Shown one piece after another: positions 36,405 to 45,133 of a stretch of 64,000 nucleotides of DNA; position 1 is the first letter of the stretch, and each line of letters starts with the position of its first letter. The stretch lies in NCBI RefSeq assembly GCF_039537665.1, contig NZ_BAABAY010000001.1:248001-312000 (forward strand), in the 5' to 3' direction. The notes beneath the pieces are model-generated. The model did no database searches, was not told the DNA's origin, and saw nothing but the letters and a program-made list of their open reading frames with translations. A program made the translations under genes and the position numbers. This DNA comes from Gaetbulibacter_A aestuarii. GTDB taxonomy: Bacteria > Bacteroidota > Bacteroidia > Flavobacteriales > Flavobacteriaceae.

Positions 36405-37892
36405 TTAAACGATTATTTCTTTATTTCTTACTAGTGTCGCCATAGCCTGAATATCATCCTTCAACAAGCGATCTTCTTCCAATTTTTTAACCCGGGAACG
36501 AATCAATTTAAAATTCTTTTCTACAATCTCTGAAAATCGATTAGGGCGTCGGAATTCCAGGGCTTGCGCCGCATACATCAATTCGATAGCCAGAATATTT
36601 TCCAGGTTATTAAGGATCTGATTGAATTTTCGTCCGGAAATACTACCCATCGAAACGTGATCTTCCTGACCTAAAGAGGTTGGAATACTATCCGCCGATG
36701 GCGGAAAACACAATGATTTATTCTCGGTTACCAATGCTGCTGTTGTGTACTGCGGAATCATAAATCCGGAATTAAGTCCACCTCCCGTTGTTAACAAACG
36801 TGGTAATCCAAATTTGCCTTCAATTAATAAATAGGAACGGCGATCTGAAATATTTCCAAGTTCTGAGGCTGCAATAGAGGCGTAATCCAAAGCCATCGCC
36901 AACGGCTGACCATGGAAATTACCTCCCGAGATCGCTTCCGTTTCACTTAGCACGATAGGATTATCGGTAACAGAATTCATTTCGATCTCTGCTAATTCCT
37001 TCAAGTGGTAATATGCATTTCGCGAAGCGCCATGAACCTGCGGAATACAACGCATCGAATACGGATCCTGAACGCGTTCGCAATTTTCATGCGACATGAT
37101 ATTCTCTGAATCCCTGAACAATTCACGCATATGCGCAGCGACCTCTAAATTACCTTTGAAGGGTCTGATGGTATGCAAGGCCTCCTTAAACGGTGAGGCA
37201 CTACCTTTATACCCTTCAATACTCATAGCCCCGGCAACATCAGCCAGTTGCTGCAGATAGTTCATTTTGTGCAAACCTGTAATAGCGTGCGCCAAAATAA
37301 ACTGCGTACCATTAATGAGTGCTAACCCTTCTTTAGCTTCCAACCGTAAGGGTTCCAATCCATATTGATGCAAAACCTGTTTTGCGGGAACTATAGCCTC
37401 GCCATCCCAAAATTCACCTTCACCAAAAAGTGTTAAGAATAAATGCGATAAAGGCGCCAGATCTCCTGAAGCGCCAACAGAACCTTGTTCCGGAACAACG
37501 GGAATGAGATCGCGCTCTATAAAATACAAAATACGTTCTACCACCTCCAATCGAATTCCTGAAAAGCCCTGACACAAAGCATGCACCTTACAGATCAGCA
37601 TCAGTTTTGAAAGTTGGGCCGAAATAGGTTTTCCAACACCAACAGCATGAGTGATCAATAAATTGTGCTGCAACAAACTGGTTTCTTCCGGGGTAATTTG
37701 CACATCGCATAGCGGACCAAAACCTGTATTGATGCCATAAACAGCTTTATTGGAAGCCGCCATGGTTTCAACATTTTGCCTTGATCTTTGCAAAACTTCT
37801 CGGGTTTCTTCCGTTAAAACACCCTTAACTTCCTTATTACAAATAGCCATTACGGTTTCTACCGTCAGCTTATCGATACCGTATTTAAACAT
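36405..37892 (-). CDS. hutH: Histidine ammonia-lyase
   Basis: 495 residues from the ATG at 37892. A TTG eight codons further up lies inside the proposed -7 element, so it is rejected. The MIO prosthetic group forms from Ala-Ser-Gly at residues 141-143 (GSVGASGDLAPL). It deaminates histidine to urocanate, the first step of the pathway, in the cytoplasm. It is the first gene of the hut operon and is divergent from a LysR regulator gene. Confidence 0.95.
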   Translation of the reverse strand: MFKYGIDKLTVETVMAICNKEVKGVLTEETREVLQRSRQNVETMAASNKAVYGINTGFGPLCDVQITPEETSLLQHNLLITHAVGVGKPISAQLSKLMLICKVHALCQGFSGIRLEVVERILYFIERDLIPVVPEQGSVGASGDLAPLSHLFLTLFGEGEFWDGEAIVPAKQVLHQYGLEPLRLEAKEGLALINGTQFILAHAITGLHKMNYLQQLADVAGAMSIEGYKGSASPFKEALHTIRPFKGNLEVAAHMRELFRDSENIMSHENCERVQDPYSMRCIPQVHGASRNAYYHLKELAEIEMNSVTDNPIVLSETEAISGGNFHGQPLAMALDYASIAASELGNISDRRSYLLIEGKFGLPRLLTTGGGLNSGFMIPQYTTAALVTENKSLCFPPSADSIPTSLGQEDHVSMGSISGRKFNQILNNLENILAIELMYAAQALEFRRPNRFSEIVEKNFKLIRSRVKKLEEDRLLKDDIQAMATLVRNKEIIV

Positions 37893-37913
37893 GTTTGATT
37901 TGATTTTGTTCCA

Positions 37914-37921
37914 CAAAATTA
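37914..37921 (-). promoter_or_regulatory. hutH -7 element
   Basis: On the minus strand this reads TAATTTTG, a TAnnTTTG match placed 22 bp before the hutH ATG. No -33 TTG is seen at normal spacing, which fits activation by the divergent LysR protein. Confidence 0.5.
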
Positions 37922-37947
37922 CGTTTTAAATTAATGCTTAAAAAGAC

Positions 37948-37972
37948 TATCTTTGTTAGTAATTAATAACTA
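37948..37972 (+). promoter_or_regulatory. hut regulator promoter and adjoining dyad
   Basis: TATCTTTG at 37948-37955 is a -7 match for the LysR gene. Immediately after it, TAGTAATTAATAACTA (37957-37972) is a near-palindrome reaching the first base of the start codon. A LysR protein binding there would block its own transcription; this is inferred. Confidence 0.45.
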
Positions 37973-38874
37973 TGAGTTATCAAATAGAATTACGTCATTT
38001 ACGTTACTTTTTGGCTGTTGCCGAAGAATTACACTTTAGGAAAGCTGCGGATCGCTTATATATTTCCCAACCCGGTCTGAGCCGGCAGATCAAGCAGATG
38101 GAGAACGATCTGGGTGTCATTTTATTTGATCGCCACAACCGTAAAGTTGTCCTCACCAAAACGGGTGAATACCTGAAAAAAGAATTGCAGCTTAACCTGA
38201 AGCAACTTGAAGATATTCTGGATCATGCGAAATTGATCCAGGCCGGTAGAAAAGGGCAGTTAAAAATAGGTTACGTCGGTTCAGCCATGCAGAATATTAT
38301 CCCCGACCTGTTGATAAAATACCGCGAGGATCATCCTGATGTTGTATTCAGTTTGAAGGAAATGGAGAACCAAAATCAAATTGATGAGTTACTTTCCTTT
38401 GGAATCGATATTGGTTTTATGCGCCTGGAGGATGTTCCCAAACATCTTGAAAAACAAACGGTTTTGAGTGATATCTTTTGTGTTGTGCTTCCGGAGGATC
38501 ACCCAATTAATTCGAAAAATTTTAAATCCATGGCGCAATTCAAAGAAGAAACCTTTATTCTTTTCGACCCTAATTACAGCGCCTCATATTACGAAAAGGT
38601 CATGCAGATCTTTAAAGACAGTGGTTTTATGCCTGCTGTATCTCATCTCACGATACACGCCACCTCTATTTACAAACTTGTGGCAAATCATTTTGGAATT
38701 TCAATCGTTCCAAAATCACTACAGAACGATGCTGTAAAAGGTGTCAAATTCATTGATCTGAATAACATTAAACAACGTACGGAATTATCCATGGTTTGGA
38801 ATACCGGCAACCGCAATCCGGTTTTACTTCAGGCTTTGGATGTTATGCGAAAAATGAAACGTAAAAAGGCTTAA
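37972..38874 (+). CDS. LysR family transcriptional regulator, probable hut regulator
   Basis: 300 residues. The N-terminal winged helix (about 5-65, LRHLRYFLAVAEELHFRKAADRLYISQPGLSRQIKQ) is typical LysR. The C-terminal effector domain resembles the BenM/CatR type, with GQLKIGYVG opening it near residue 95. It is divergent from hutH with about 80 bp between starts, the usual arrangement for a LysR activator and its target. Urocanate or histidine would be the expected inducer. Its 3' end overlaps the convergent DUF5686 gene by 4 bp. Confidence 0.92.
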   Translation: MSYQIELRHLRYFLAVAEELHFRKAADRLYISQPGLSRQIKQMENDLGVILFDRHNRKVVLTKTGEYLKKELQLNLKQLEDILDHAKLIQAGRKGQLKIGYVGSAMQNIIPDLLIKYREDHPDVVFSLKEMENQNQIDELLSFGIDIGFMRLEDVPKHLEKQTVLSDIFCVVLPEDHPINSKNFKSMAQFKEETFILFDPNYSASYYEKVMQIFKDSGFMPAVSHLTIHATSIYKLVANHFGISIVPKSLQNDAVKGVKFIDLNNIKQRTELSMVWNTGNRNPVLLQALDVMRKMKRKKA

Positions 38875-41375
38875 AAATAGAAACCGAAACTACCTGTAAC
38901 CCCAAACTTTCGAGCATCGGGATACGCCACGGGATCCTTATAATTTCCACGGAAATTAAAATCGATGCGGAAAACTTTAAAAATATTACCTATACCTAAA
39001 CTGTATTCATAGTAAGGTTCATCCGACGGGGCTTTTAAAGGAATACTATTAGGATTATTGGTAGTATTCAGGTCGATATTTCCTTGTGATAAAGTTCCCC
39101 AAACACCACGAATACTCACAATTTCACGTAGGTTAAGTTTCCGCAATAGCGGAATTCTGGAAAATAACCTACCATTAAAATTATGCTCCAATTGCACCGA
39201 AGTGTAGGTATCGGTCACGAATTCGTAAAAATCCAATTGTGAAAAGGTGTTGTAAATTGAAAAATACGACTGATTTCCGGGAACCACGCTCAAGAGTCCC
39301 AGAGGTACGTCGCCAAAAGTTTTTCCAGCTTCAAGACTGGTTGTTAATCGTCCTAAACCACCTAATTGCCAGGGTTGCACATAAGAAAACTGTAGTTTCG
39401 TATAATCAAAATCACTCTGTAAAATGTTCTTATCACTACGACTAATTTGAGCAAAAACGCGGGCATAATCATCATTTGCCGGAGTTCGTTCTACCCCAAA
39501 TCCTGTCATTTTCCGTTTTGGAAAATAATACATAGAGAAGGAGGATTCGTACTGGTTGATATTCGAAGCTACACCATTTGGAGTATTGTAATCCAAACTA
39601 AATGTTGGCGATGCCGATTCGAGTGTACGGTAGTTTCCACCTAATCGAAATATCAAATTTCGCCAGGGCTCAGCTTCAATAGCAAAACTGGTCAAATTAA
39701 TATTGGTAAGCTTGTCATTTACGCCTGTTCCAACAACGGAAGACGAGGCTAAATTTCGACCTAAAACATCCGTGCTACTGGTTAAACTTGCTCCTATTTG
39801 CTCTACGTCGCGCCTATTCCCACCGGAGATTATCAAGCGACTCTTCTTATCGAGCAACCATTTTCCTGAAATGCCGTATTTAAATTTATCATCGTCAAAA
39901 CCATAAGCCAGAAAGCCTTCTAAACGCCAAAGGTCATTACGTCCAAAATACGTTCGCAGGCCGGTTCGAAGTCGTAAACCCTCTACCTGATTATACCCAA
40001 ATGTCGAGAAAATAGGGCCGTAATCCAGAGGCAAACTATTGAATTCAATATATCCCGAGGCCAGAATGCTTCCCAAATTATAGAGATGTTTAAATTTCTT
40101 GACCGTTTTGAGTGTATCGAGCATCTTATAAACGCCTTGCTCATCCTGATTTAATTTTTCCAGGCGATTCTCAGCCCAAAACTGCGCATCACGATCGTAA
40201 ATATCCTGGTCGTAATTATAAACTTCGGTCTCGTAAAATTTCTTGGGTTTCTTAATATCGAACTTATAATTATTGTATAACGTTGTTCGTTTACCGTAAA
40301 TTCCTCTTGATTTTTCTTTTTTATTGAAGGCGAAATCACTCATCATATAATCACGCTTGATCAAAAATAAGGAGTCATTGAGCACTTCAAATTCCTGTTC
40401 GATATAAATATCCTTCACCCAGTTGATATTAGCACTTTTCGATGCTTTCAAATTAATTTCCTTAACGGCAAAAGTGGTATCGGCTACCCAAAAATCGCCT
40501 TTAAAGGTGAGCTCGTTCTTGCGCCTTGGATAATAGATAATGTTGTAACACCATTTGTTATCAATATAAGCACTGTCCGACAGCACATAATTATACGTAT
40601 TGATCCCTGTTCGGGAAAGCGGACTCACAAAGCTTTTATCAAAGAACTTTAAATAATTGTCATAAACATTGAAGTCGGAATACAGGTCGTTAACGAAATC
40701 AATGATGATCTGGTTATCGCTAAAACCGGAGTTCTTATTCCCTTTTAAAACCTCCTTTTCCTGCTGCAATGTGTTATCGCCATAAACTTCAGAAGCGGCT
40801 TCATTTATAAACATCGGCAAATAGGTTTTACCGGTAACACGGGAGGTATCCACTTGATCGAAAACGAATTCCATACCTCTGAACAGTTTACTTTTTATTA
40901 ATGAACTGTCGATGGTATTGATGTCGAATTCTACTTTTTCGTACTTATCGTACTGGTATTGATCGAACTGTTTTAAACCATTTTTACGTTTATGTTCCCA
41001 GATTTTTCGCAGCAGATCGATGGCCGGATTATTTTTTTTCGGTTGTTTTCCGGAAACGATAACAACCTGACCAAGTTCGGAGGCCTGTTCCTTTAAAACA
41101 ATCGACATATTATAATTCACCTTTTTATCCAAAGGGATTTCCATTGTTTCATACCCGAGAAAAGACACTTCTAAAATGGACCAGGTGGTGTCCGATTCTA
41201 GATAGAATTTACCATTTTCATCCGTTGTGGTTCCTTCTTTCGAATTCTTAAAAATAACATTGGCATAGGCTACAGGCACATTCGATTCGTCAAAAACATA
41301 ACCACTCACTTTGGTTTGCGCAGTCGCGGAAAGTAGGCTTAAGAATAGAAGTATGGAAAGAAAGGATTTGGTCAT
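38871..41375 (-). CDS. DUF5686 outer-membrane protein with carboxypeptidase-like regulatory domain
   Basis: 834 residues from the ATG at 41375, chosen because MTKSFLSILLFLSLLSATAQ is a clean signal peptide; the frame extends up to a TTG at 41408 and an ATG at 41393. Residues about 22-110 form a CarboxypepD_reg-like domain (KVSGYVFDESNVPVAYANVIF). A long DUF5686 region follows, ending as a beta-barrel with a terminal aromatic strand (GVTGSFGFYF). It is an outer-membrane protein of unknown function. It stands alone, convergent with the LysR gene and upstream on the same strand from nothing closely linked. Confidence 0.88.
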   Translation of the reverse strand: MTKSFLSILLFLSLLSATAQTKVSGYVFDESNVPVAYANVIFKNSKEGTTTDENGKFYLESDTTWSILEVSFLGYETMEIPLDKKVNYNMSIVLKEQASELGQVVIVSGKQPKKNNPAIDLLRKIWEHKRKNGLKQFDQYQYDKYEKVEFDINTIDSSLIKSKLFRGMEFVFDQVDTSRVTGKTYLPMFINEAASEVYGDNTLQQEKEVLKGNKNSGFSDNQIIIDFVNDLYSDFNVYDNYLKFFDKSFVSPLSRTGINTYNYVLSDSAYIDNKWCYNIIYYPRRKNELTFKGDFWVADTTFAVKEINLKASKSANINWVKDIYIEQEFEVLNDSLFLIKRDYMMSDFAFNKKEKSRGIYGKRTTLYNNYKFDIKKPKKFYETEVYNYDQDIYDRDAQFWAENRLEKLNQDEQGVYKMLDTLKTVKKFKHLYNLGSILASGYIEFNSLPLDYGPIFSTFGYNQVEGLRLRTGLRTYFGRNDLWRLEGFLAYGFDDDKFKYGISGKWLLDKKSRLIISGGNRRDVEQIGASLTSSTDVLGRNLASSSVVGTGVNDKLTNINLTSFAIEAEPWRNLIFRLGGNYRTLESASPTFSLDYNTPNGVASNINQYESSFSMYYFPKRKMTGFGVERTPANDDYARVFAQISRSDKNILQSDFDYTKLQFSYVQPWQLGGLGRLTTSLEAGKTFGDVPLGLLSVVPGNQSYFSIYNTFSQLDFYEFVTDTYTSVQLEHNFNGRLFSRIPLLRKLNLREIVSIRGVWGTLSQGNIDLNTTNNPNSIPLKAPSDEPYYEYSLGIGNIFKVFRIDFNFRGNYKDPVAYPDARKFGVTGSFGFYF

Positions 41376-41438
41376 AAGACAAAAAAACTTCATTAACAGC
41401 GTTGCCAATGAAGTTTATATAACGTAAATATTAAGTTT

Positions 41439-42416
41439 TTATTTGTAGAGAACTTTTTTCACCGCCTTAACAACATCGTCGCTATTAGGCAACCATTCTT
41501 CCAATAAAACCGGGGAATATGGCGCAGGTGTATCAGCCGTATTTATTTTGATAATTGGAGCATCCAGATAATCGAAAGCTTCATTTTGAATGATATAAGT
41601 AATTTCAGTAGCAACGTTTCCAAACGGCCACGCTTCTTCCAGAACCACTAAACGATTTGTTTTCTTCACAGATTCTAAAATAGTTGCTTTATCCAGAGGA
41701 CGTACCGTACGCAGATCAATAATCTCACAGGAAATACCTTCTTTTTCGAGTTCGTCGGCAGCTTTGTAGGCTTCTTTAATGATCTTACCAAAAGAAACAA
41801 TGGTTACATCATCACCTTTGCGTTTCACCTCAGCAACACCTAACGGAATAATGTATTCTCCCTCAGGTACTTCACCTTTATCACCGTACATTTGCTCACT
41901 TTCCATAAAAATAACAGGATCGTCATCTCTAATGGCTGCTTTTAATAATCCTTTAGCATCCTTTGGGTTTGAAGGCACCACCACTTTTAGCCCTGGTGTG
42001 TTGGCAAACCAACTCTCAAAAGCTTGTGAGTGTGTTGCTCCCAACTGTCCCGCTGAAGCTGTAGGGCCGCGAAATACAATCGGACAATTAAATTGCCCGC
42101 CGGACATTTGTCTGATCTTTGCAGCGTTGTTTATAATTTGATCAATTCCAACCAGAGAGAAGTTGAAGGTCATATATTCCACAATAGGTCGGTTACCATT
42201 CATAGCAGAACCTATAGCTATACCGGCAAATCCCAACTCAGAAATTGGCGTATCGATAACACGTTTCGGTCCAAACTCGTCTAACATACCCTTGGAAGCT
42301 TTGTAAGCACCATTGTATTCCGCTACTTCTTCACCCATAAGGTAAATGCTCTCGTCGCGACGCATTTCCTCGCTCATGGCTTCACAAACCGCTTCTCTAA
42401 ATTGAATTGTCTTCAT
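41439..42416 (-). CDS. pdhB: Pyruvate dehydrogenase E1 component, beta subunit
   Basis: 325 residues of the transketolase-like E1 beta family. The N-terminal LMGEEVAEYNGAYKASKGM and the ISELGFAGIAIGSAM segment are characteristic. With an alpha subunit, encoded elsewhere, it forms the thiamine-dependent E1 that decarboxylates pyruvate. The pyruvate rather than branched-chain specificity is inferred from overall similarity. It appears monocistronic, with a TATTTTTG element at 42440-42447 on the minus strand. Confidence 0.92.
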   Translation of the reverse strand: MKTIQFREAVCEAMSEEMRRDESIYLMGEEVAEYNGAYKASKGMLDEFGPKRVIDTPISELGFAGIAIGSAMNGNRPIVEYMTFNFSLVGIDQIINNAAKIRQMSGGQFNCPIVFRGPTASAGQLGATHSQAFESWFANTPGLKVVVPSNPKDAKGLLKAAIRDDDPVIFMESEQMYGDKGEVPEGEYIIPLGVAEVKRKGDDVTIVSFGKIIKEAYKAADELEKEGISCEIIDLRTVRPLDKATILESVKKTNRLVVLEEAWPFGNVATEITYIIQNEAFDYLDAPIIKINTADTPAPYSPVLLEEWLPNSDDVVKAVKKVLYK

Positions 42417-42439
42417 TTAATACATATTTATTGGAACCA

Positions 42440-42447
42440 CAAAAATA
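42440..42447 (-). promoter_or_regulatory. pdhB -7 element
   Basis: TATTTTTG on the minus strand, 24 bp upstream of the pdhB ATG. The only nearby CAA (TTG) is further upstream than normal spacing. Confidence 0.45.
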
Positions 42448-42540
42448 ACAATAAATGCCGAGGTGCTTAAGACAATTTTTTTAAAATTTATTATGCATGC
42501 ATAGTATTTTTGAAATAAAATAATTAACTTCGTAGCGCCT

Positions 42541-42574
42541 TTGATAAAAAGGTGGTTTAAAAGCCTATTTTTGC
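42541..42574 (+). promoter_or_regulatory. etfB promoter
   Basis: TTTG at 42541-42544 and TATTTTTG at 42567-42574 are separated by 22 bp. A second TATTTTTG lies upstream at 42505-42512. Either could serve etfBA. Confidence 0.55.
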
Positions 42575-42618
42575 ATTAAAAGTTTACCAACTTTAATAAA
42601 AATTAAACTTAAAATATT

Positions 42619-43365
42619 ATGAAAATATTAGTCTGTATAAGTCATGTACCAGACACAACGTCGAAAATTAATTTTACGGAAAACGATACAAAGTTTGACA
42701 CTAATGGAGTGCAATTTGTTATTAATCCGAATGATGAATTTGGCCTAACGCGAGCCATGTGGTTTCAAGAAAAACAAGGCGCCAGCGTTACCGTTGTGAA
42801 TGTTGGCGGACCTGAAACTGAACCTACGCTTCGTAAAGCTTTGGCGATTGGTGCAGATGATGCGATCCGGGTGAACACCCCTGCTACCGACGGCTTTTCT
42901 GTAGCCAAGCAATTAGCTAAAGTAGTTGAAGATGGCGGTTATGACCTCATCATTTGTGGTCGTGAGTCCATCGACTATAACGGTGGTATGGTTCCGGGTA
43001 TGTTAGCAGGATTACTAAAAGCTAATTTTATCAATAAATGTATCAGTTTAGATGTTGACGGAACTACCGCAAAAGCCGTGAGAGAAATCGACGGTGGTAA
43101 AGAAACCGTAACAACCTCACTTCCTCTTGTTATTGGTGGTCAAAAAGGTCTGGTTGAAGAAAGTGATCTTAAAATCCCAAACATGCGTGGTATTATGATG
43201 GCACGTAAAAAACCATTAAATGTGGTTGAACCCGTAGCTACCGATGCTGAAACCAGTTCTGTGAAATTTGAAAAACCGGCACCAAAAGGTGACGTGAAAC
43301 TTGTTTCTCCTGATAATCTGGATGAGCTGGTGAACTTACTTCACAACGAAGCCAAAGTGATCTAA
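42619..43365 (+). CDS. etfB: Electron transfer flavoprotein, beta subunit
   Basis: 248 residues. It opens MKILVCISHVPDTTSKI and has the beta-subunit signature around ICGRESIDYNGGMVPGMLAG, which helps bind AMP. With EtfA it carries electrons from acyl-CoA and other dehydrogenases to the membrane quinone pool. It is first in etfBA, 46 bp ahead of etfA. Confidence 0.97.
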   Translation: MKILVCISHVPDTTSKINFTENDTKFDTNGVQFVINPNDEFGLTRAMWFQEKQGASVTVVNVGGPETEPTLRKALAIGADDAIRVNTPATDGFSVAKQLAKVVEDGGYDLIICGRESIDYNGGMVPGMLAGLLKANFINKCISLDVDGTTAKAVREIDGGKETVTTSLPLVIGGQKGLVEESDLKIPNMRGIMMARKKPLNVVEPVATDAETSSVKFEKPAPKGDVKLVSPDNLDELVNLLHNEAKVI

Positions 43366-43411
43366 AAAAAATTCAAAAAGAAAACATTAAACTAAAAAGA
43401 TAAAAAACATT

Positions 43412-44371
43412 ATGTCCGTTTTAGTATATACAGAATCCGAACAAGGAAAATTTAAAAAAATTGCATTTGAGGTTTCCTCCTATGCCAAGGCTGTTGCCGA
43501 TGCTATGGGTACCTCCGTTACGGCGATCAGTTTTAACGCTGATGATCCGAGTGCTTTAGGCACTTACGGTGTGAATAAGGTTTTGAATGTAAAAAATGAT
43601 GCTCTTAAAACCTTTAACGCCAGTGTTTATGCTGATGTTATCAAGGAAGCTGCGCAACAAGAAGATTCGAAAGTGATCGTGATGAGCTCGAGTGCCAACG
43701 ATAAATACCTGGCGCCTCTTTTAGCTGTAGATCTTAACGCAGGCTATGCTTCCAATGTGGTTGAAACACCGGTAAGCACCGCCCCGTTCCAAGTAAAACG
43801 AAATGCTTTCACTAATAAAGCTTTTGAGATATTAGAATTGAAAACTGATGTGAAACTGATCGGAGTTTCTAACAATTCCTTCGGTTTACATGAAAATAAT
43901 ACCGATGCTAAAGTTGAAGATTTTTCACCGGAAATTCCGGAAAGTGGCATCAAGGTAGAATCTGTAGACAAAGCCACTGATAAAGTAACGATTGCTGATG
44001 CCGATATCGTAGTATCAGCCGGTCGTGGTTTAAAAGGTCCTGAAAACTGGGGTATGATCGAAGAGCTTGCTGATGTTCTTGGTGCTGCCACAGCCTGTTC
44101 AAAACCGGTATCTGATCTAGGTTGGCGACCACACAGTGAACACGTGGGACAAACCGGAAAACCGGTGGCTGCAAATCTTTATATTGCTGTGGGAATTTCA
44201 GGCGCGATACAGCATTTAGCAGGGATCAACGCCTCTAAATACAAAGTGGTTATTAACAACGATCCCGAAGCGCCTTTCTTTAAAGCTGCTGATTATGGCG
44301 TTGTTGGTGATGCCTTTGAAGTCGTACCGCAACTTATCGAAAAATTGAAAGCGTTTAAAGCGCAACAATAA
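43412..44371 (+). CDS. etfA: Electron transfer flavoprotein, alpha subunit
   Basis: 319 residues. The C-terminal FAD-binding domain is clear: VSAGRGLKGPENWG, GWRPHSEHVGQTGKPV and IAVGISGAIQHLAGI with the conserved Gln-His. It partners EtfB, immediately upstream. The perfect ACTTCCC-TT-GGGAAGT hairpin at 44378-44393 follows the stop but lacks a T run. Confidence 0.97.
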   Translation: MSVLVYTESEQGKFKKIAFEVSSYAKAVADAMGTSVTAISFNADDPSALGTYGVNKVLNVKNDALKTFNASVYADVIKEAAQQEDSKVIVMSSSANDKYLAPLLAVDLNAGYASNVVETPVSTAPFQVKRNAFTNKAFEILELKTDVKLIGVSNNSFGLHENNTDAKVEDFSPEIPESGIKVESVDKATDKVTIADADIVVSAGRGLKGPENWGMIEELADVLGAATACSKPVSDLGWRPHSEHVGQTGKPVAANLYIAVGISGAIQHLAGINASKYKVVINNDPEAPFFKAADYGVVGDAFEVVPQLIEKLKAFKAQQ

Positions 44372-44398
44372 TTTTTTACTTCCCTTGGGAAGTCATTT

Positions 44399-44473
44399 AG
44401 AACTGTTTAAATTAGCATTTTATTACGAAAAACTGTAATTTACAGTTGGTAAAGTCCTAATTTAAACAGTTCT
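44399..44473. repeat. 75-bp nested inverted repeat upstream of the bifunctional nuclease gene
   Basis: The 17-bp arms AGAACTGTTTAAATTAG (44399-44415) and its exact complement (44457-44473) enclose a second hairpin, AACTGTAA-T-TTACAGTT, at 44431-44447. It ends 15 bp before the next ATG. It could be a structured 5' leader, a terminator for etfA or a small insertion element; no flanking duplication is obvious. Confidence 0.75.
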
Positions 44474-44488
44474 TTGCTTTTTATTGTT

Positions 44489-45112
44489 ATGAGCTTAGTA
44501 AAACTAAATATAAAAGGTATTTCGTACAGCCAAACCCAAAATGGCGCGTATGCCTTGATATTAAATGAGGTAGACGGAGACCGTAAGCTGCCTATTGTTA
44601 TTGGTGCCTTTGAAGCCCAGTCGATAGCCATTGCTTTGGAAAAAGAAATTAGTCCGCCACGCCCACTAACCCATGATCTGTTTAAAAATTTTGCTGACCG
44701 GTTTGATATTGTTGTAAAACAAGTGATCATCCACAAGTTGGTTGATGGTGTTTTTTATTCTAGTTTGATCTGTGAACGCGATAAGATCGAAGAGATCATC
44801 GATGCCAGAACCAGTGATGCCATTGCTTTGGCTCTGCGCTTCCAGGCGCCAATTTTTACCTATAAAAACATACTTGATAAAGCCGGTATTTACCTGAAGG
44901 TGAATCCGAAAAAAGAAGATGAAGAAGACACCAATGATGGTGTTATCATGGATGATCTGGTAGCCAGTGAACTGGAAAGCGAAACGCCAAAGGAAAACTT
45001 GAAAGGCAAAAGTTTGAAAGAACTTCATATCATGCTGGATGAAGCTGTTGCCAGTGAAGACTACGAAAAAGCAGCACACATTCGTGATGAAATCTCAAAA
45101 CGAGAACAGTAA
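44489..45112 (+). CDS. Bifunctional nuclease family protein (DUF151) with UVR motif
   Basis: 207 residues from the ATG at 44489; an in-frame TTG at 44474 lies in the upstream inverted repeat and is less likely. The N-terminal DUF151 domain (about 1-135) has the family pattern YALILNE, RKLPIVIGAFEAQSI and RPLTHDL. A C-terminal UvrB/UvrC motif follows a charged linker (LKELHIMLDEAVASEDYEKA). Bacteroidota members keep this two-part layout; nuclease activity is reported for plant relatives, but the bacterial role is unsettled. It is 21 bp ahead of the NupG-like permease. Confidence 0.9.
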   Translation: MSLVKLNIKGISYSQTQNGAYALILNEVDGDRKLPIVIGAFEAQSIAIALEKEISPPRPLTHDLFKNFADRFDIVVKQVIIHKLVDGVFYSSLICERDKIEEIIDARTSDAIALALRFQAPIFTYKNILDKAGIYLKVNPKKEDEEDTNDGVIMDDLVASELESETPKENLKGKSLKELHIMLDEAVASEDYEKAAHIRDEISKREQ

Positions 45113-45133
45113 AATTAGCATTTCAAATATTCT

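Noticed and set aside
37893..37916. TTG start of hutH eight codons upstream
   Set aside because: It lies within the proposed -7 element, and the ATG at 37892 puts the MIO motif at the position usual in the family.
44666..45079. 137-residue open frame opposite the DUF151 gene
   Set aside because: It lies wholly antisense to a conserved coding region, with no family resemblance.
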